Positions 1-12,780 of a stretch of DNA of 64,000 bases are shown piece by piece (the stretch's first letter is position 1; the number at the start of each line of letters is the position of its first letter). This DNA comes from Rubellimicrobium sp. (GTDB lineage: Bacteria; Pseudomonadota; Alphaproteobacteria; Rhodobacterales; Rhodobacteraceae). The stretch is from the NCBI GenBank assembly GCA_020852925.1, contig JADYZU010000020.1, positions 124,001-188,000 of the forward strand, given 5' to 3'. The notes below the pieces were generated by a model that saw only the letters and a list, made by a program, of their open reading frames with translations, had not been told where the DNA came from and ran no database searches. The translations under genes and the position numbers were made by a program.

Positions 1-110
1 TTCATGAGGTCGTAACGCGACGCGACCGAGGTGAAGACCCCCTGTACCTTGCCGGCCTTTTCGTCCTCGGGCACGGTCTGAAACCCGAAATGCGTGGTGG
101 TCCCGGTCAT
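1..110 (-). CDS. ubiE: UbiE/MenG methyltransferase, N-terminal part (runs off window)
   Basis: Minus-strand translation [36 protein letters not shown] matches the UbiE N-terminus. Confidence 0.85.
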   Translation of the reverse strand, partial: MTGTTTHFGFQTVPEDEKAGKVQGVFTSVASRYDLM

Positions 111-170
111 TCTGCGCTTCCCCTGATCCGGCACCGGGCTTACACGCAGACGCGAGGCGAAGGAAGGACC

Positions 171-1022
171 ATGCCGGAACTGCCCGAGGTCGAGACCGTG
201 CGCCGGGGACTCTTGCCGGTGATGGAGGGGCGGCGCATCGGCGCGGTGCGTGTCAACCGTCCCGATCTGCGCTTTGCCCTGCCCGAACGTCTGGCCGAAC
301 GCCTGACCGGCGCGACGGTAAACGCGCTGCGGCGGCGGTCGAAATACCTGCTGGCCGACCTTTCGACGGATGAGACCCTGATGATCCATCTGGGCATGTC
401 GGGGCGGATGCTGGTTTCGGGGGCACTGATCGGGCAGTTCCACCATGATCACCCGGCGCCCGGCCGGCATGACCATGTGGTGCTGGACATGGATGGCGGC
501 GCGCGCATCACCTACAACGACGCGCGCCGGTTCGGGATGATGGATCTGGCCCCGACCGCATCGGTCGAACGGCACCCGCTGCTGGCCGGCCTCGGGCCGG
601 AGCCTCTGGGCAACGGATTTCACGAGGGCCACCTTGCCGCGCGCTTCATGGGGCGGGCGACTTCGGTCAAGGCCGCGCTGCTGGACCAGCGCAACGTGGC
701 CGGACTGGGCAACATCTATGTCTGCGAGGCGCTGCATCGTGCCGGAATCCACCCGGCCCGCGCTGCCGGTGCGGTCCGGGCCGGAGAGATCGCCCTTCTG
801 GTGCCGGCGATCCGCGCCACTCTCGAGGAGGCGATCGCCGCCGGCGGCTCGAGCCTGCGCGATTACCGGCGCGCCGATGGCGAGCTGGGCTATTTCCAGC
901 ACGCCTTTCGTGTCTATGGCCGCGAAGGCGAATCCTGCCTTGCCCCGGGCTGTGCGGGTCGGATTGAACGCATCGCGCAGGGCGGCAGGTCAAGCTGGTT
1001 CTGCCCGCAATGCCAGCCTTGA
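171..1022 (+). CDS. mutM: Formamidopyrimidine-DNA glycosylase
   Basis: [15 protein letters not shown]-terminus and C-terminal zinc finger CLAPGC...CPQCQP. Confidence 0.97.
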   Translation: MPELPEVETVRRGLLPVMEGRRIGAVRVNRPDLRFALPERLAERLTGATVNALRRRSKYLLADLSTDETLMIHLGMSGRMLVSGALIGQFHHDHPAPGRHDHVVLDMDGGARITYNDARRFGMMDLAPTASVERHPLLAGLGPEPLGNGFHEGHLAARFMGRATSVKAALLDQRNVAGLGNIYVCEALHRAGIHPARAAGAVRAGEIALLVPAIRATLEEAIAAGGSSLRDYRRADGELGYFQHAFRVYGREGESCLAPGCAGRIERIAQGGRSSWFCPQCQP

Positions 1023-1182
1023 CGCCGCAGATGCGAGATTCCTGTTTCCTTCTGCCCCGGATTCGACTATCGAGCGCCCCGACATGCGCGTGGGCCCGCT
1101 GAGGCGATTATTGCACCGGATTTGCTCCGGTCGCGGGTCTGTGCTGCATCGAGCTGAACAGTGAGATCCGGAAGAGACCCAG

Positions 1183-1458
1183 ATGGCCAATTCGACCCAA
1201 TCCGCCAAGCGCGCCCGTCAGTCTGAAAAGCGTCAGGAAATCAACAAGATGCGCAAGTCGCGCATCCGCACCTTCTTGCGCCGTGTCGAAGAGGCGATCG
1301 CCTCTGGCAACCCCGAGAGCGCCGGCACCGCCCTGCGCGCCGCCCAGCCCGAACTGATGCGTGGCGTCTCGAAGGGCCTGTTCCACAAGAATACCGCCTC
1401 GCGCAAGATGTCGCGCCTGGCCGCCCGGGTGAAGGCGCTGGGCAACACCCAGGCCTGA
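1183..1458 (+). CDS. rpsT: 30S ribosomal protein S20
   Basis: [40 protein letters not shown]20 family. Confidence 0.97.
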   Translation: MANSTQSAKRARQSEKRQEINKMRKSRIRTFLRRVEEAIASGNPESAGTALRAAQPELMRGVSKGLFHKNTASRKMSRLAARVKALGNTQA

Positions 1459-1475
1459 TTCGGTCACAGCGACGC

Positions 1476-1514
1476 AAAAAGGGGGGGCGTGCCGCGGGGC
1501 GCGCCCCCTTTTTC
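1476..1514 (+). terminator. Rho-independent terminator after rpsT
   Basis: AAAAAGGGGGGGCG...CGCCCCCTTTTT inverted repeat ending in a T-run, 18 nt after the rpsT stop. Confidence 0.85.
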
Positions 1515-2101
1515 GTTGTCCGGCCATGCCTTGGACCGCGCCCTTACGGGAGGTGCGCCGGGCGACTCGGGCACGGGTTCGCAGGGGGCTGTGTCAAGGC
1601 CCCTGACGGCACGAAGGCATCGAATCGCCCGGGCCTTTGCAGGGGGGCCACAGCCGCACCCGCAAGGCAGCCGGATTCAACGGGGGCAGGGGATTCGCGG
1701 GTGCCCTCGTCCCAGTCAAGCAGGTTGTTCGGTTGAACCCGCGGCCTAGGCATTGCTAGCTTGAGCCAGCGATTCACGTCGGCCCTCGGGTGCGGCGGAC
1801 AGGACCGGCAAGGCCGTGACCCGTTGCAGGGGTCCAGGCAGGGGTAGCCGGTCAACCGGTTCGGGCAGGCCTTTTGGGGAGGCCGCCGGACCGGAGGGGC
1901 GGGGCGATTGCCCGGCCGCGTCCGCCGCATGTGCCTGAGGCCCGGGACTGCGGGGGATGCCGTCAGCCCGACCGTGCCAGACTGCGCGTCCGGAAGCGAT
2001 TCCGGGGGTGTCTCTGGTCATGTCGACAGGATTCGTCGGGGTCGGATCCTTTGGGGGGTCCGCAAAGGGTCGGGACTTGGGGCAGGGGATCTGGGGCAGA
2101 T

Positions 2102-3466
2102 ATGACAAGCGAGTTGTGGGGAACCGTCAGGGACGAGTTGCGGGCATCGGTCGGCGCGAACAACTGGCGCCACTGGATCGAGCCCATCGGGTTCCAGTCG
2201 GTCGAAGACCAGGTGCTGAACCTGCGCGCGCCCACGCATTTCATCGGCACCTATGTCACGCAGAATTATGGCGAGCAGATCCTGTACCGCATGACCCGCG
2301 CCGGTCGTCCGGTGCAGCGCCTCAGCTTTGTCGTCGGGGCGGGCACGGCCCAGGCCCAGCCGGCCACCGCCGCCGATCCGGCCGAGGGTGCCGTCCCCGC
2401 CGAGGCGGGCCCCGTCGTTCCCGCGGAAACGGGCGGCGGGCTTGACCCGCGCTTCACCTTCGATCGTTTCGTGGTGGGCAAGCCCAACGAACTCGCCCAT
2501 GCCGCCGCGCGCCGCGTGGCCGAGGGTGGCCCGGTCAGTTTCAACCCGCTGTTCCTTTATGGCGGCGTCGGTCTGGGCAAGACCCATCTGATGCATGCGA
2601 TCGCCCACGAACTGCGCGCCGGCCGGCCCGAGCTGAAGGTGCTCTACCTGTCGGCCGAACAGTTCATGTATCGCTTCGTCACCGCGATCCGTGACCGCAA
2701 GATGATGGATTTCAAGCAGATTTTCCGCGCGGTCGATGTGCTCATGGTCGACGACGTGCAATTCATCGCCGGCAAGGATTCCACGCAAGAGGAATTCTTT
2801 CACACCTTCAACGCGCTGGTGGATGCGCGCAAGCAGGTGATCCTGTCCGCCGACCGCGCCCCCGGCGAAATCCGCGACCTCGAGGAGCGGATCCGTTCGC
2901 GGCTGCAATCCGGCCTCGTGGTCGATGTCCACCCGACCGATTACGAACTGCGCCTCGGCGTGCTTCAGGCCAAGGCCGCCATCCATGCCGCGGAACATGG
3001 CGACGTGGTGATCGCGCCCGGCGTGCTCGAGTTTCTGGCGCATCGCATCTCCACGAACGTGCGCGTTCTCGAGGGGGCGCTGACCCGGCTCTTTGCCTTT
3101 GCCAGCCTCGTGCGGCGCGACATCACCCTCGAGATGACGCAGGATTGCCTTGCCGACATGCTGCGCAGCCAGGACCGCAAGATCTCGATCGAGGAGATCC
3201 AGCGCCGCGTGTCCGAACATTTCAACATCCGCCTGTCCGATCTGATCGGGCCCAAGCGGCTGCGCAGCTATGCCCGGCCGCGCCAGATCGCCATGTATCT
3301 GGCCAAGACCCTCACCAACCGGTCGCTGCCGGAGATCGGCCGCCGTTTCGGCGGGCGCGACCATACCACGATCATGCATGGCGTGCGCCGGATCGAGGAT
3401 CTGATGACGGCCGATGGCCAGATCGCCGACGATATCGAACTCCTGCGCCGCAGTCTCGAGGGCTGA
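2102..3466 (+). CDS. dnaA: Chromosomal replication initiator DnaA
   Basis: Walker A GGVGLGKTHL, Walker B VLMVDDVQF, C-terminal GGRDHTTIMHGVRRIE signature. Confidence 0.98.
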   Translation: MTSELWGTVRDELRASVGANNWRHWIEPIGFQSVEDQVLNLRAPTHFIGTYVTQNYGEQILYRMTRAGRPVQRLSFVVGAGTAQAQPATAADPAEGAVPAEAGPVVPAETGGGLDPRFTFDRFVVGKPNELAHAAARRVAEGGPVSFNPLFLYGGVGLGKTHLMHAIAHELRAGRPELKVLYLSAEQFMYRFVTAIRDRKMMDFKQIFRAVDVLMVDDVQFIAGKDSTQEEFFHTFNALVDARKQVILSADRAPGEIRDLEERIRSRLQSGLVVDVHPTDYELRLGVLQAKAAIHAAEHGDVVIAPGVLEFLAHRISTNVRVLEGALTRLFAFASLVRRDITLEMTQDCLADMLRSQDRKISIEEIQRRVSEHFNIRLSDLIGPKRLRSYARPRQIAMYLAKTLTNRSLPEIGRRFGGRDHTTIMHGVRRIEDLMTADGQIADDIELLRRSLEG

Positions 3467-3544
3467 CGGCCCCCCTTGAGCAGCGGCTGAAATCCGCTAG
3501 GGTTCGCGTCCCGGCCGGGCCGGGTCAGGTCCATGGAGTGTGTC

Positions 3545-4663
3545 ATGAAATTCAGCATCGAACGCGGCGCGCTCCTGCGGGCGGTGGCCCAGGCGCAATC
3601 GGTGGTCGAGCGGCGCAACACGATTCCCATCCTCGCCAACGTCCTGATCGAGGCCGAAGGCGATCACGTCAGCTTTCGCGCCACCGACCTTGACATCGAG
3701 GTGATCGACCGGGCACCCGCCATGGTCGAGAGGGCGGGCGCCACCACGGTTGCCGCCGTCCTTCTCAATGAAATCGTGCGCAAGCTGCCCGACGGCGCGT
3801 TGATCCAGCTGTCGGACGGGGCGCAGCCGGGGCGGCTCTCGATTTCGGCGGGGCGATCGAACTTCACCCTCGCGACCCTGCCACGCGAGGATTTCCCGCT
3901 CATGGCCTCGCCCGACTACACCACGAACTTCAGCGCCCGCGCCAGCGATCTGCGCCGGCTGTTCGACAAGTCGAAATTCGCCATCTCGACCGAGGAAACC
4001 CGCTATTACCTGAACGGCGTCTACATGCATGTCGCGCAGGGGGATGGCGGGCCGGTGCTGCGCTGTGTCGCGACCGACGGTCACCGCCTTGCCCGGATCG
4101 ATTCCGACCTGCCCCCCGGGGCCGAGGGAATGCCCGGCATCATCGTCCCGCGCAAGACCGTGGGCGAATTGCGCAAGCTGCTCGACGATGACGACGCGCC
4201 CATTGCCGTTTCGGTCAGCGAGACCAAGGTGCGCTTTGCCACGGCGACCATCACCCTCACTTCCAAGGTGATCGACGGCACGTTCCCCGACTACACCCGC
4301 GTGATCCCGACCGGGAACACAAGGCGGCTCGAGGTGGACGCCGCCGATTTCGCCCGCGCGGTGGATCGGGTCGCCACGGTGTCGTCGGAACGGTCGCGGG
4401 CCGTGAAGCTGGTTCTGGACGAGGACCGGCTGGTGCTGTCCGTCAACGCCCCCGACAGCGGCGCCGCCGAAGAGGAACTGGCCGTGGCCTATGGCGACGA
4501 TCATCTCGAGATCGGGTTCAACGCCAAATATCTCCTCGAGATCGCAAGCCAGGTCGACCGCGAGAACGCGGTGTTCCTGTTCAACACTCCCGGCGATCCG
4601 ACGCTGATGCGCGAGGGCAACGACACCAGCGCGGTCTATGTCGTGATGCCGATGCGGGTGTGA
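3545..4663 (+). CDS. dnaN: DNA polymerase III beta subunit (sliding clamp)
   Basis: MKFSIERGALLRAVAQAQSVVERRNTIPILAN and C-terminal VYVVMPMRV. Confidence 0.98.
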   Translation: MKFSIERGALLRAVAQAQSVVERRNTIPILANVLIEAEGDHVSFRATDLDIEVIDRAPAMVERAGATTVAAVLLNEIVRKLPDGALIQLSDGAQPGRLSISAGRSNFTLATLPREDFPLMASPDYTTNFSARASDLRRLFDKSKFAISTEETRYYLNGVYMHVAQGDGGPVLRCVATDGHRLARIDSDLPPGAEGMPGIIVPRKTVGELRKLLDDDDAPIAVSVSETKVRFATATITLTSKVIDGTFPDYTRVIPTGNTRRLEVDAADFARAVDRVATVSSERSRAVKLVLDEDRLVLSVNAPDSGAAEEELAVAYGDDHLEIGFNAKYLLEIASQVDRENAVFLFNTPGDPTLMREGNDTSAVYVVMPMRV

Positions 4664-4707
4664 GGGATCTTGTTCCGGGCCGTGACGTTCGGCCGGCCGG
4701 TCGCGCG

Positions 4708-5802
4708 ATGAGCGCGATCACCCATCTGGTTCTGTCGCATTTCCGGTCGCATCGGGCGCAGCGGCTGGTGTTCGACGGGCGGCCGGTGGTGCTGACCGGG
4801 CCGAACGGCGCGGGCAAGACCAACCTGATCGAGGCGATTTCCCTGCTGTCGCCGGGACGCGGGTTGCGCGGCGCCGGTGCCGAGGATCTTGCGCGCCGCC
4901 CCGAAGCGATCGGCTGGAAGATCGCGGCGGATCTTTTTGGCCACGAGGTCGAGACAAGGGCCGAACCGGGCGAGGGGCGCGGGGTCCGCATCGACGGCAA
5001 GGCGGCGCCGCAGGTGGCGCTGGCGCGGCTGGGTGCGGTGCAGTGGCTGGTGCCGGCGATGGACCGGCTCTGGATCGAGGGGGCCGAAGGGCGCCGCCGC
5101 CTGCTTGACCGCATGACGATGGGGCTGATCCCGGATCACGCCGAGGCCGTTCTCGACTACGACCGGGCGATGCGCGACAGGAACCGCCTCTTGCGCGACA
5201 TGGTGCGCGACGGCCACTGGCATGGCGCGCTCGAGGCGCAGATGGCGCGCACAGGCGTGGCGATCACCGCGAACCGGCGTCAGGCCCTTGGCGCCCTCGT
5301 GGCGGCGCAGGCGGATGCCGGGTCGGTCTTTCCCGCGGCCGATCTGACCCTGACCCATGCCGAAGGCGATCCGCCCGCCGACGAGGCCGCGCTGGCCGAG
5401 GCGTTCGCCCGCGGCCGGGCCCGTGACATGGCGGCGGGGCGCACGCTCATCGGGCCGCATCGGGCCGATCTTGCCGCGGTCTGGGCCGAAAAGGGCATGG
5501 CGGCGGCGGTCTGTTCGACCGGGGAACAGAAGGCGCTGCTGATCTCGCTCATCCTTGCCAATGCCCGGGCCATCGCCCGGCACGCGGGCCGGCCGCCGGT
5601 GCTTCTGCTGGACGAGGTGGCCGCCCATCTCGATGAAGGGCGCCGCGCCGCGCTTTATGACGAAATCTGCGCGCTGGGAGGGCAGGCGTTCATGACCGGG
5701 ACCGAACCCGACCTGTTTGCAGGGCTGGGCCAGAGGGCGCAGCACTGGACCCTGAGCGAATCCCCCAATGGCAGCGTCATGCACGAAAGGCCCGCCCCAT
5801 GA
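4708..5802 (+). CDS. recF: DNA replication and repair protein RecF
   Basis: GPNGAGKTNLIEAISLLSPGRGLR, LLLDEVAAHLDEGRR; follows dnaN. Confidence 0.96.
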   Translation: MSAITHLVLSHFRSHRAQRLVFDGRPVVLTGPNGAGKTNLIEAISLLSPGRGLRGAGAEDLARRPEAIGWKIAADLFGHEVETRAEPGEGRGVRIDGKAAPQVALARLGAVQWLVPAMDRLWIEGAEGRRRLLDRMTMGLIPDHAEAVLDYDRAMRDRNRLLRDMVRDGHWHGALEAQMARTGVAITANRRQALGALVAAQADAGSVFPAADLTLTHAEGDPPADEAALAEAFARGRARDMAAGRTLIGPHRADLAAVWAEKGMAAAVCSTGEQKALLISLILANARAIARHAGRPPVLLLDEVAAHLDEGRRAALYDEICALGGQAFMTGTEPDLFAGLGQRAQHWTLSESPNGSVMHERPAP

Positions 5803-6419
5803 CCGTGACCGCAGGCGAACTCGGGCTCTATGCCCTTGCCATGCTGGGCCTCTGGTCCGTGCCCGGTCCAGTCTGGGTCGCCCTCATCGCGCGGTCGATG
5901 GCCGGCGGGTTCCGCGCGGCATGGCCGCTTGCCGTGGGCGTGGCGATCGGGGATCTGGTCTGGCCCCTCGTCGCGGTGCTGGGGCTGGGCTGGGCGGTCG
6001 GCCTCTTTGGGGATTTCCTGGTGGCGCTGCGCTGGGTGGCGGCCGCGATCTTTCTGGTCATGGGGGTGCTTCTGCTGCGGGCGCCGGGCAGGGTTCCGGG
6101 CGCCGACAGCCGCCTGACCCGGCCGGGGCTGGTGGCGGGTTTCAGCGTGGGCCTGGCGGCGGTGATCGGCAATCCGAAGGCCATGCTCTTCTACATGGGG
6201 GCGCTGCCCGGCTTCTTTCGCCTCGAGGCGATCGGCCCGGCCGATGTGCTGGCGATCGGGCTGATCTCGGCACTGGTGCCGATGGCGGGAAACCTGGCGC
6301 TCGCGCTGTTTCTGGACCGCGCGCGCAGGCTCCTGTCGAGCCCCGCGGCGATGCGGCGGATCAACATCGGGGCGGGGGCGCTGCTCATCGCGGTTGCGGG
6401 GGCGATTCCCTTTCTCTGA
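5799..6419 (+). CDS. LysE/RhtB-family amino-acid exporter
   Basis: LysE-like topology with PGPVWVALIARS and VIGNPKAMLFYMGALPGFF; ATGA overlap with recF. Confidence 0.85.
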   Translation: MTVTAGELGLYALAMLGLWSVPGPVWVALIARSMAGGFRAAWPLAVGVAIGDLVWPLVAVLGLGWAVGLFGDFLVALRWVAAAIFLVMGVLLLRAPGRVPGADSRLTRPGLVAGFSVGLAAVIGNPKAMLFYMGALPGFFRLEAIGPADVLAIGLISALVPMAGNLALALFLDRARRLLSSPAAMRRINIGAGALLIAVAGAIPFL

Positions 6420-6453
6420 ACAGGCGGAAGGCTACAAAATCAGGGGGGAAAGC

Positions 6454-8962
<2,509 letters not shown>

Positions 8963-8987
8963 GGGCCCGCCGGGCCGGAGGCTGACC

Positions 8988-9593
8988 ATGAATCCCGCAA
9001 ATCATGCCCTGATCGTGGTCGATGTGCAGAACGATTTCTGCCCCGGCGGCCGGCTGGCCGTGGCCGGCGGGGATGCGATCGTTCCCGGCATCAACGCCCT
9101 GATGGACGATTTCGCCACGGTAGTGCTGACGCAGGACTGGCACCCGGCGGGGCATTCGTCCTTTGCCTCGTCGCATCCCGGCGCCGCGCCGTTCTCGGTG
9201 ATCGACATGCCCTACGGGCGACAGACGCTCTGGCCCGATCACTGTGTTCAGGGCAGCGATGGCGCCGCCTTTCGCCCAGACCTGCGCACCGATCCGGCCG
9301 CCCTTGTCATCCGCAAGGGGATGAACCCGGCTCTCGACAGCTATTCCGCCTTTTTCGAGAACGACCGCGTGACGCCGACCGGCCTTGACGGTTTCCTGAA
9401 AAGCCGCGGGATCACGGCGGTGACGCTGGCCGGGCTTGCCACCGATTTCTGCGTGGCCTTCTCGGCCATCGACGCGGCGCGGCTGGGCCTTGCGGTCACG
9501 GTCCGCGGCGACCTCAGCCGGGCGATCGACCTTGACGGATCGCTTGGCGCGGCGATTTCGCACATGCGCGCGGCCGGCGTCAGCGTGGTCTGA
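8988..9593 (+). CDS. pncA: Nicotinamidase (isochorismatase fold)
   Basis: [45 protein letters not shown] catalytic motifs. Confidence 0.93.
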   Translation: MNPANHALIVVDVQNDFCPGGRLAVAGGDAIVPGINALMDDFATVVLTQDWHPAGHSSFASSHPGAAPFSVIDMPYGRQTLWPDHCVQGSDGAAFRPDLRTDPAALVIRKGMNPALDSYSAFFENDRVTPTGLDGFLKSRGITAVTLAGLATDFCVAFSAIDAARLGLAVTVRGDLSRAIDLDGSLGAAISHMRAAGVSVV

Positions 9594-9648
9594 ACGCTGG
9601 ACAAGGGACAGGTGTCCGCCTAACCCTCGATCCCCGGGAGGGCCGCCC

Positions 9649-10941
9649 ATGGTCGACATCGCCACGCGCGTCTGGAACCACCAGTGGAAGATCGACCCGG
9701 TGGTCCGGTCCCTGATCGACACCGATTTCTACAAGCTGCTGATGTGCCAGTCGATCCGGCGCAATCACCCCGGAACGCGGGTGACCTTCAGCCTCATCAA
9801 CCGGGCCCGGCACATCCGCCTTGCCGACCTGATCGACGAAGGCGAATTGCGCGAACAACTCGATCATGTGCGCTCGCTCTCGCTTTCGCGCGGGGAAAGC
9901 ACATGGCTGCGCGGCAACACCTTCTACGGCAAGCGGCAGATGTTCCGTCCCGACTTCATGGAATGGTTCGAGGGGCTGCGCCTGCCGCCCTACCACCTCG
10001 AGCGGCGCGACGGGCAATACGAACTCACCTTCGAGGGCGACTGGCCCGAGGTGATGCTGTGGGAAAGTCCCGCGCTTTCCATCCTGATGGAATTGCGCTC
10101 GCGCGCGGTGCTGCGCGGCATGGGCAAGTTCGAGCTTGAGGTGCTCTATGCGCGGGCGATGGCGCGGCTGTGGGAAAAGGTCGAGAGGCTGCGCCAGATC
10201 CCCAACCTCACCCTTGCCGATTTCGGGACAAGGCGGCGACACGGGTTTCTCTGGCAGGACTGGTGCGTGCAGGCCATGACCGAAGGACTGGGATCGCGGT
10301 TCATCGGCACGTCGAACTGCCTTATTGCCAAGGGCCGCGACCTCGAGGCCATCGGCACCAATGCCCACGAGATGCCGATGGTCTATGCCGCGCTGGCCCG
10401 CAACGACGATGAGCTGCGCGAATCCCCCTATCGCGTGCTGGCGGAATGGCAGGAAGAACATGACGGCAACCTGCGCATCATCCTGCCGGATACGTTCACC
10501 ACGAAATCCTTTCTCGACAACGCGCCTGCCTGGCTTGCCGGGTGGACCGGGATGCGCATCGACTCGGGCGACCCGGCCGAGGCCGCCGAACGCGCGATCG
10601 CCTGGTGGCAGGCGCAGGGCGAGGATCCGCGCGACAAGCTGCTGATCTTTTCGGACGGGCTGGATGTCGATGTGATCGCCGCGCTTCAGACGCGCTTTGG
10701 CGGGCGGGTGAAGGTGTCGTTCGGCTGGGGCACGATGCTGACCAATGATTTCACCGGCCTGACCGCGGGCGATTCGCTCGCCCCGTTCAGCCTTGTGTGC
10801 AAGGCGGTCACGGCGGACGGGCGCCCGACGGTGAAACTCTCGGACAATCCGCTGAAGGCGATGGGCCCCGCCGATGAAATCGCCCGTTACAAGCGCGTCT
10901 TCGGCGTGGGCACGCAAGAGGCGCGGCCGGTCGCGGTCTGA
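9649..10941 (+). CDS. pncB: Nicotinate phosphoribosyltransferase
   Basis: [44 protein letters not shown]. Confidence 0.96.
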   Translation: MVDIATRVWNHQWKIDPVVRSLIDTDFYKLLMCQSIRRNHPGTRVTFSLINRARHIRLADLIDEGELREQLDHVRSLSLSRGESTWLRGNTFYGKRQMFRPDFMEWFEGLRLPPYHLERRDGQYELTFEGDWPEVMLWESPALSILMELRSRAVLRGMGKFELEVLYARAMARLWEKVERLRQIPNLTLADFGTRRRHGFLWQDWCVQAMTEGLGSRFIGTSNCLIAKGRDLEAIGTNAHEMPMVYAALARNDDELRESPYRVLAEWQEEHDGNLRIILPDTFTTKSFLDNAPAWLAGWTGMRIDSGDPAEAAERAIAWWQAQGEDPRDKLLIFSDGLDVDVIAALQTRFGGRVKVSFGWGTMLTNDFTGLTAGDSLAPFSLVCKAVTADGRPTVKLSDNPLKAMGPADEIARYKRVFGVGTQEARPVAV

Positions 10942-11039
10942 AAGTCAGGCCCACCCGGTCCGGCTGTCGCCGGCGATGCCGTTTCCCGGCAGCCCGCGGC
11001 CCTTGCGGCCGGCCGGAACCACCGGCGCGCAACCAGCGG

Positions 11040-11073
11040 GGGCCCGGGATTGCAGTTTGACAATCCCGGGCCC
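11040..11073. terminator. Strong hairpin between pncB and nucleoside hydrolase (terminator or attenuator candidate)
   Basis: Perfect 13-bp stem GGGCCCGGGATTG/CAATCCCGGGCCC, 8-nt loop; no T-run. Confidence 0.45.
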
Positions 11074-11123
11074 GTGCGGGTTATCCGGGGACTCTGCCCG
11101 CAGATGAATGAAGGACCGTGACC

Positions 11124-12077
11124 ATGGCGAACCCCCTGATCCTCGATACCGACGGCGGCGTGGACGATGCGCAGGCGCTTTACATGCTCATCGCTGCGGG
11201 TCGTGTGCCGATGGCGGTGACGACGGTGTTCGGCAATGTCACGCTGGAACATGCGACGGCGAACATGGTCGCGCTGCTTGACCTTGCCGGGGTCGATGTG
11301 CCGGTCCATGCCGGGGCGGCGCGGCCGCTGAACGGGGCGGTGATCGACGCGCGCCATGTCCATGGCGACGAGGGCCTTGGCACCGCGCGCCGCCCCGCCA
11401 CCCGGCGCAAGGCGGCAGGCCAGGATGCCGTGTCCTTCCTGCGCGACACCTTCCGCGCCGCCGCCGCTGCCGGGCGCAGGGTCGATATCCTGATGATCGG
11501 CCCCTTCACCAACCTCGCGCTGGCGCTGCGGCAGGAACCGGGGATCGTCGCGGGGATCGGGCAGCTGGCGATCATGGGCGGCACGATCCATGGGCGCGGC
11601 AACACCACCCCCGCGGCCGAGTTCAACGTCTTTGCCGATCCCGAAGCGGCGCAGATCGTCATGACCTGCGGGGCCGAGACCCTCATCGCCCCGTGGGAGT
11701 CCTGCCTTGCCCACGCCATGAGCGGCGAGCGGATGGAGGCCCTGTTCGACGGCCTGCCCGAGACCCCCCTGCGCAGCCTGAGCCGCGATCTGGCCCGCCA
11801 TGCCCGAAAGGTCGCGGCCGGGTTCGGTCGCGGTGACAGCTTTGCCTTCGTGGATCCCCTTGCCGCCGCCGCGGTGATCGACCCCGGCGTGGTGACGAAA
11901 TCCGTCACCGCCTCGGTCGATGTGGCGCTGGCGCCGGGGATCACGCGGGGAATGCTGGTGGTCGATCCGTCGGGGCGGCTGGGCACGCCCAGGGTCACCT
12001 TGATCGAAGAGGCGCGGATCGAGCGGCTGATCGCGATCTATGCGGATTCGGTCGCGCTGGAACCCGGCCCCGTCTGA
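11124..12077 (+). CDS. Inosine/uridine-preferring nucleoside hydrolase family protein
   Basis: ILDTDGGVDDAQALYML metal-binding motif, NLALALRQEP, IMGGTIHGRGNTTPAAEFNVFADPEAA. Confidence 0.92.
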   Translation: MANPLILDTDGGVDDAQALYMLIAAGRVPMAVTTVFGNVTLEHATANMVALLDLAGVDVPVHAGAARPLNGAVIDARHVHGDEGLGTARRPATRRKAAGQDAVSFLRDTFRAAAAAGRRVDILMIGPFTNLALALRQEPGIVAGIGQLAIMGGTIHGRGNTTPAAEFNVFADPEAAQIVMTCGAETLIAPWESCLAHAMSGERMEALFDGLPETPLRSLSRDLARHARKVAAGFGRGDSFAFVDPLAAAAVIDPGVVTKSVTASVDVALAPGITRGMLVVDPSGRLGTPRVTLIEEARIERLIAIYADSVALEPGPV

Positions 12078-12081
12078 GGCG

Positions 12082-12780
12082 TCAGCCCAGCGCGTATCCC
12101 GCCCCGCGCACCGTGCGCACGGGATTGTCGCCCCCGCCGGCCATGAGCGCCTTGCGCAGCCGTCCCATGTGCACGTCCACGGTGCGGCTGTCCACATGGA
12201 TGCCGCGCCCCCAGACCCGGTCAAGCAGGGCCTCCCTGCTCCAGACCCTGCCGGGGCGTTCCATCAGCGTGGCCAGCAGCCGGACCTCGGTCGGGCCCAG
12301 CCGGAGCTGAACCCCCGCGCGGGTGACGCGGTGGGTTTCTGGATCAAGCAGGATATCCCCATGGCCCAGCGCCGCGCCGGTGGCTGCGGCGCGGCTGCGG
12401 CGCAGTTGCGCACGGATGCGGGCCACCAGTTCGCCCATCGACCAGGGCTTGACCATGTAATCGTCGGCGCCGGCCTCGAGGCCGCGCACCTTGTCCTCGT
12501 CCTCGCCGCGGGCGGACAGCAGGATGACCGGCAGATCGCGCGTGGCGGCGCGTGCGCGCAGGCGGCGGCAGGTCTCGATTCCCGACAGGCGCGGCAACAT
12601 CCAGTCGAGCAGCACCAGATCCGGCGGATCCCCGGCGATCGCCTCGAGCGCGGCCTCGCCGTCGGCGGCCTCGCTGGTGCGGAAACCCTCGGCGGAAAGG
12701 TTGTAGGCCAGAAGCGCGCGCTGGGCCGGTTCGTCCTCGACGATGAGGACATGCGCCCGGACCAGGCCGCTGCCGGTCAC
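12082..12780 (-). CDS. phoB: Phosphate regulon response regulator PhoB
   Basis: Receiver domain HVLIVEDEPAQRALL plus OmpR-type wHTH; linked to pst-phoU. Confidence 0.92.
   Translation of the reverse strand: MTGSGLVRAHVLIVEDEPAQRALLAYNLSAEGFRTSEAADGEAALEAIAGDPPDLVLLDWMLPRLSGIETCRRLRARAATRDLPVILLSARGEDEDKVRGLEAGADDYMVKPWSMGELVARIRAQLRRSRAAATGAALGHGDILLDPETHRVTRAGVQLRLGPTEVRLLATLMERPGRVWSREALLDRVWGRGIHVDSRTVDVHMGRLRKALMAGGGDNPVRTVRGAGYALG

Noticed and set aside
1515-2101. oriC upstream of dnaA
   Set aside because: Location is suggestive, but I found no cluster of TTATCCACA-type DnaA boxes or AT-rich unwinding element; GC skew was not computed.
2018-3379. 453-aa minus-strand ORF opposite dnaA
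   Set aside because: Shadow ORF of dnaA with no family features.
11074-11117. Further degenerate copy of the dispersed repeat (cccgcagatgaatgaagg)
   Set aside because: Only the AGATGAA-like tail matches; the ATATTTGGGG core is missing.
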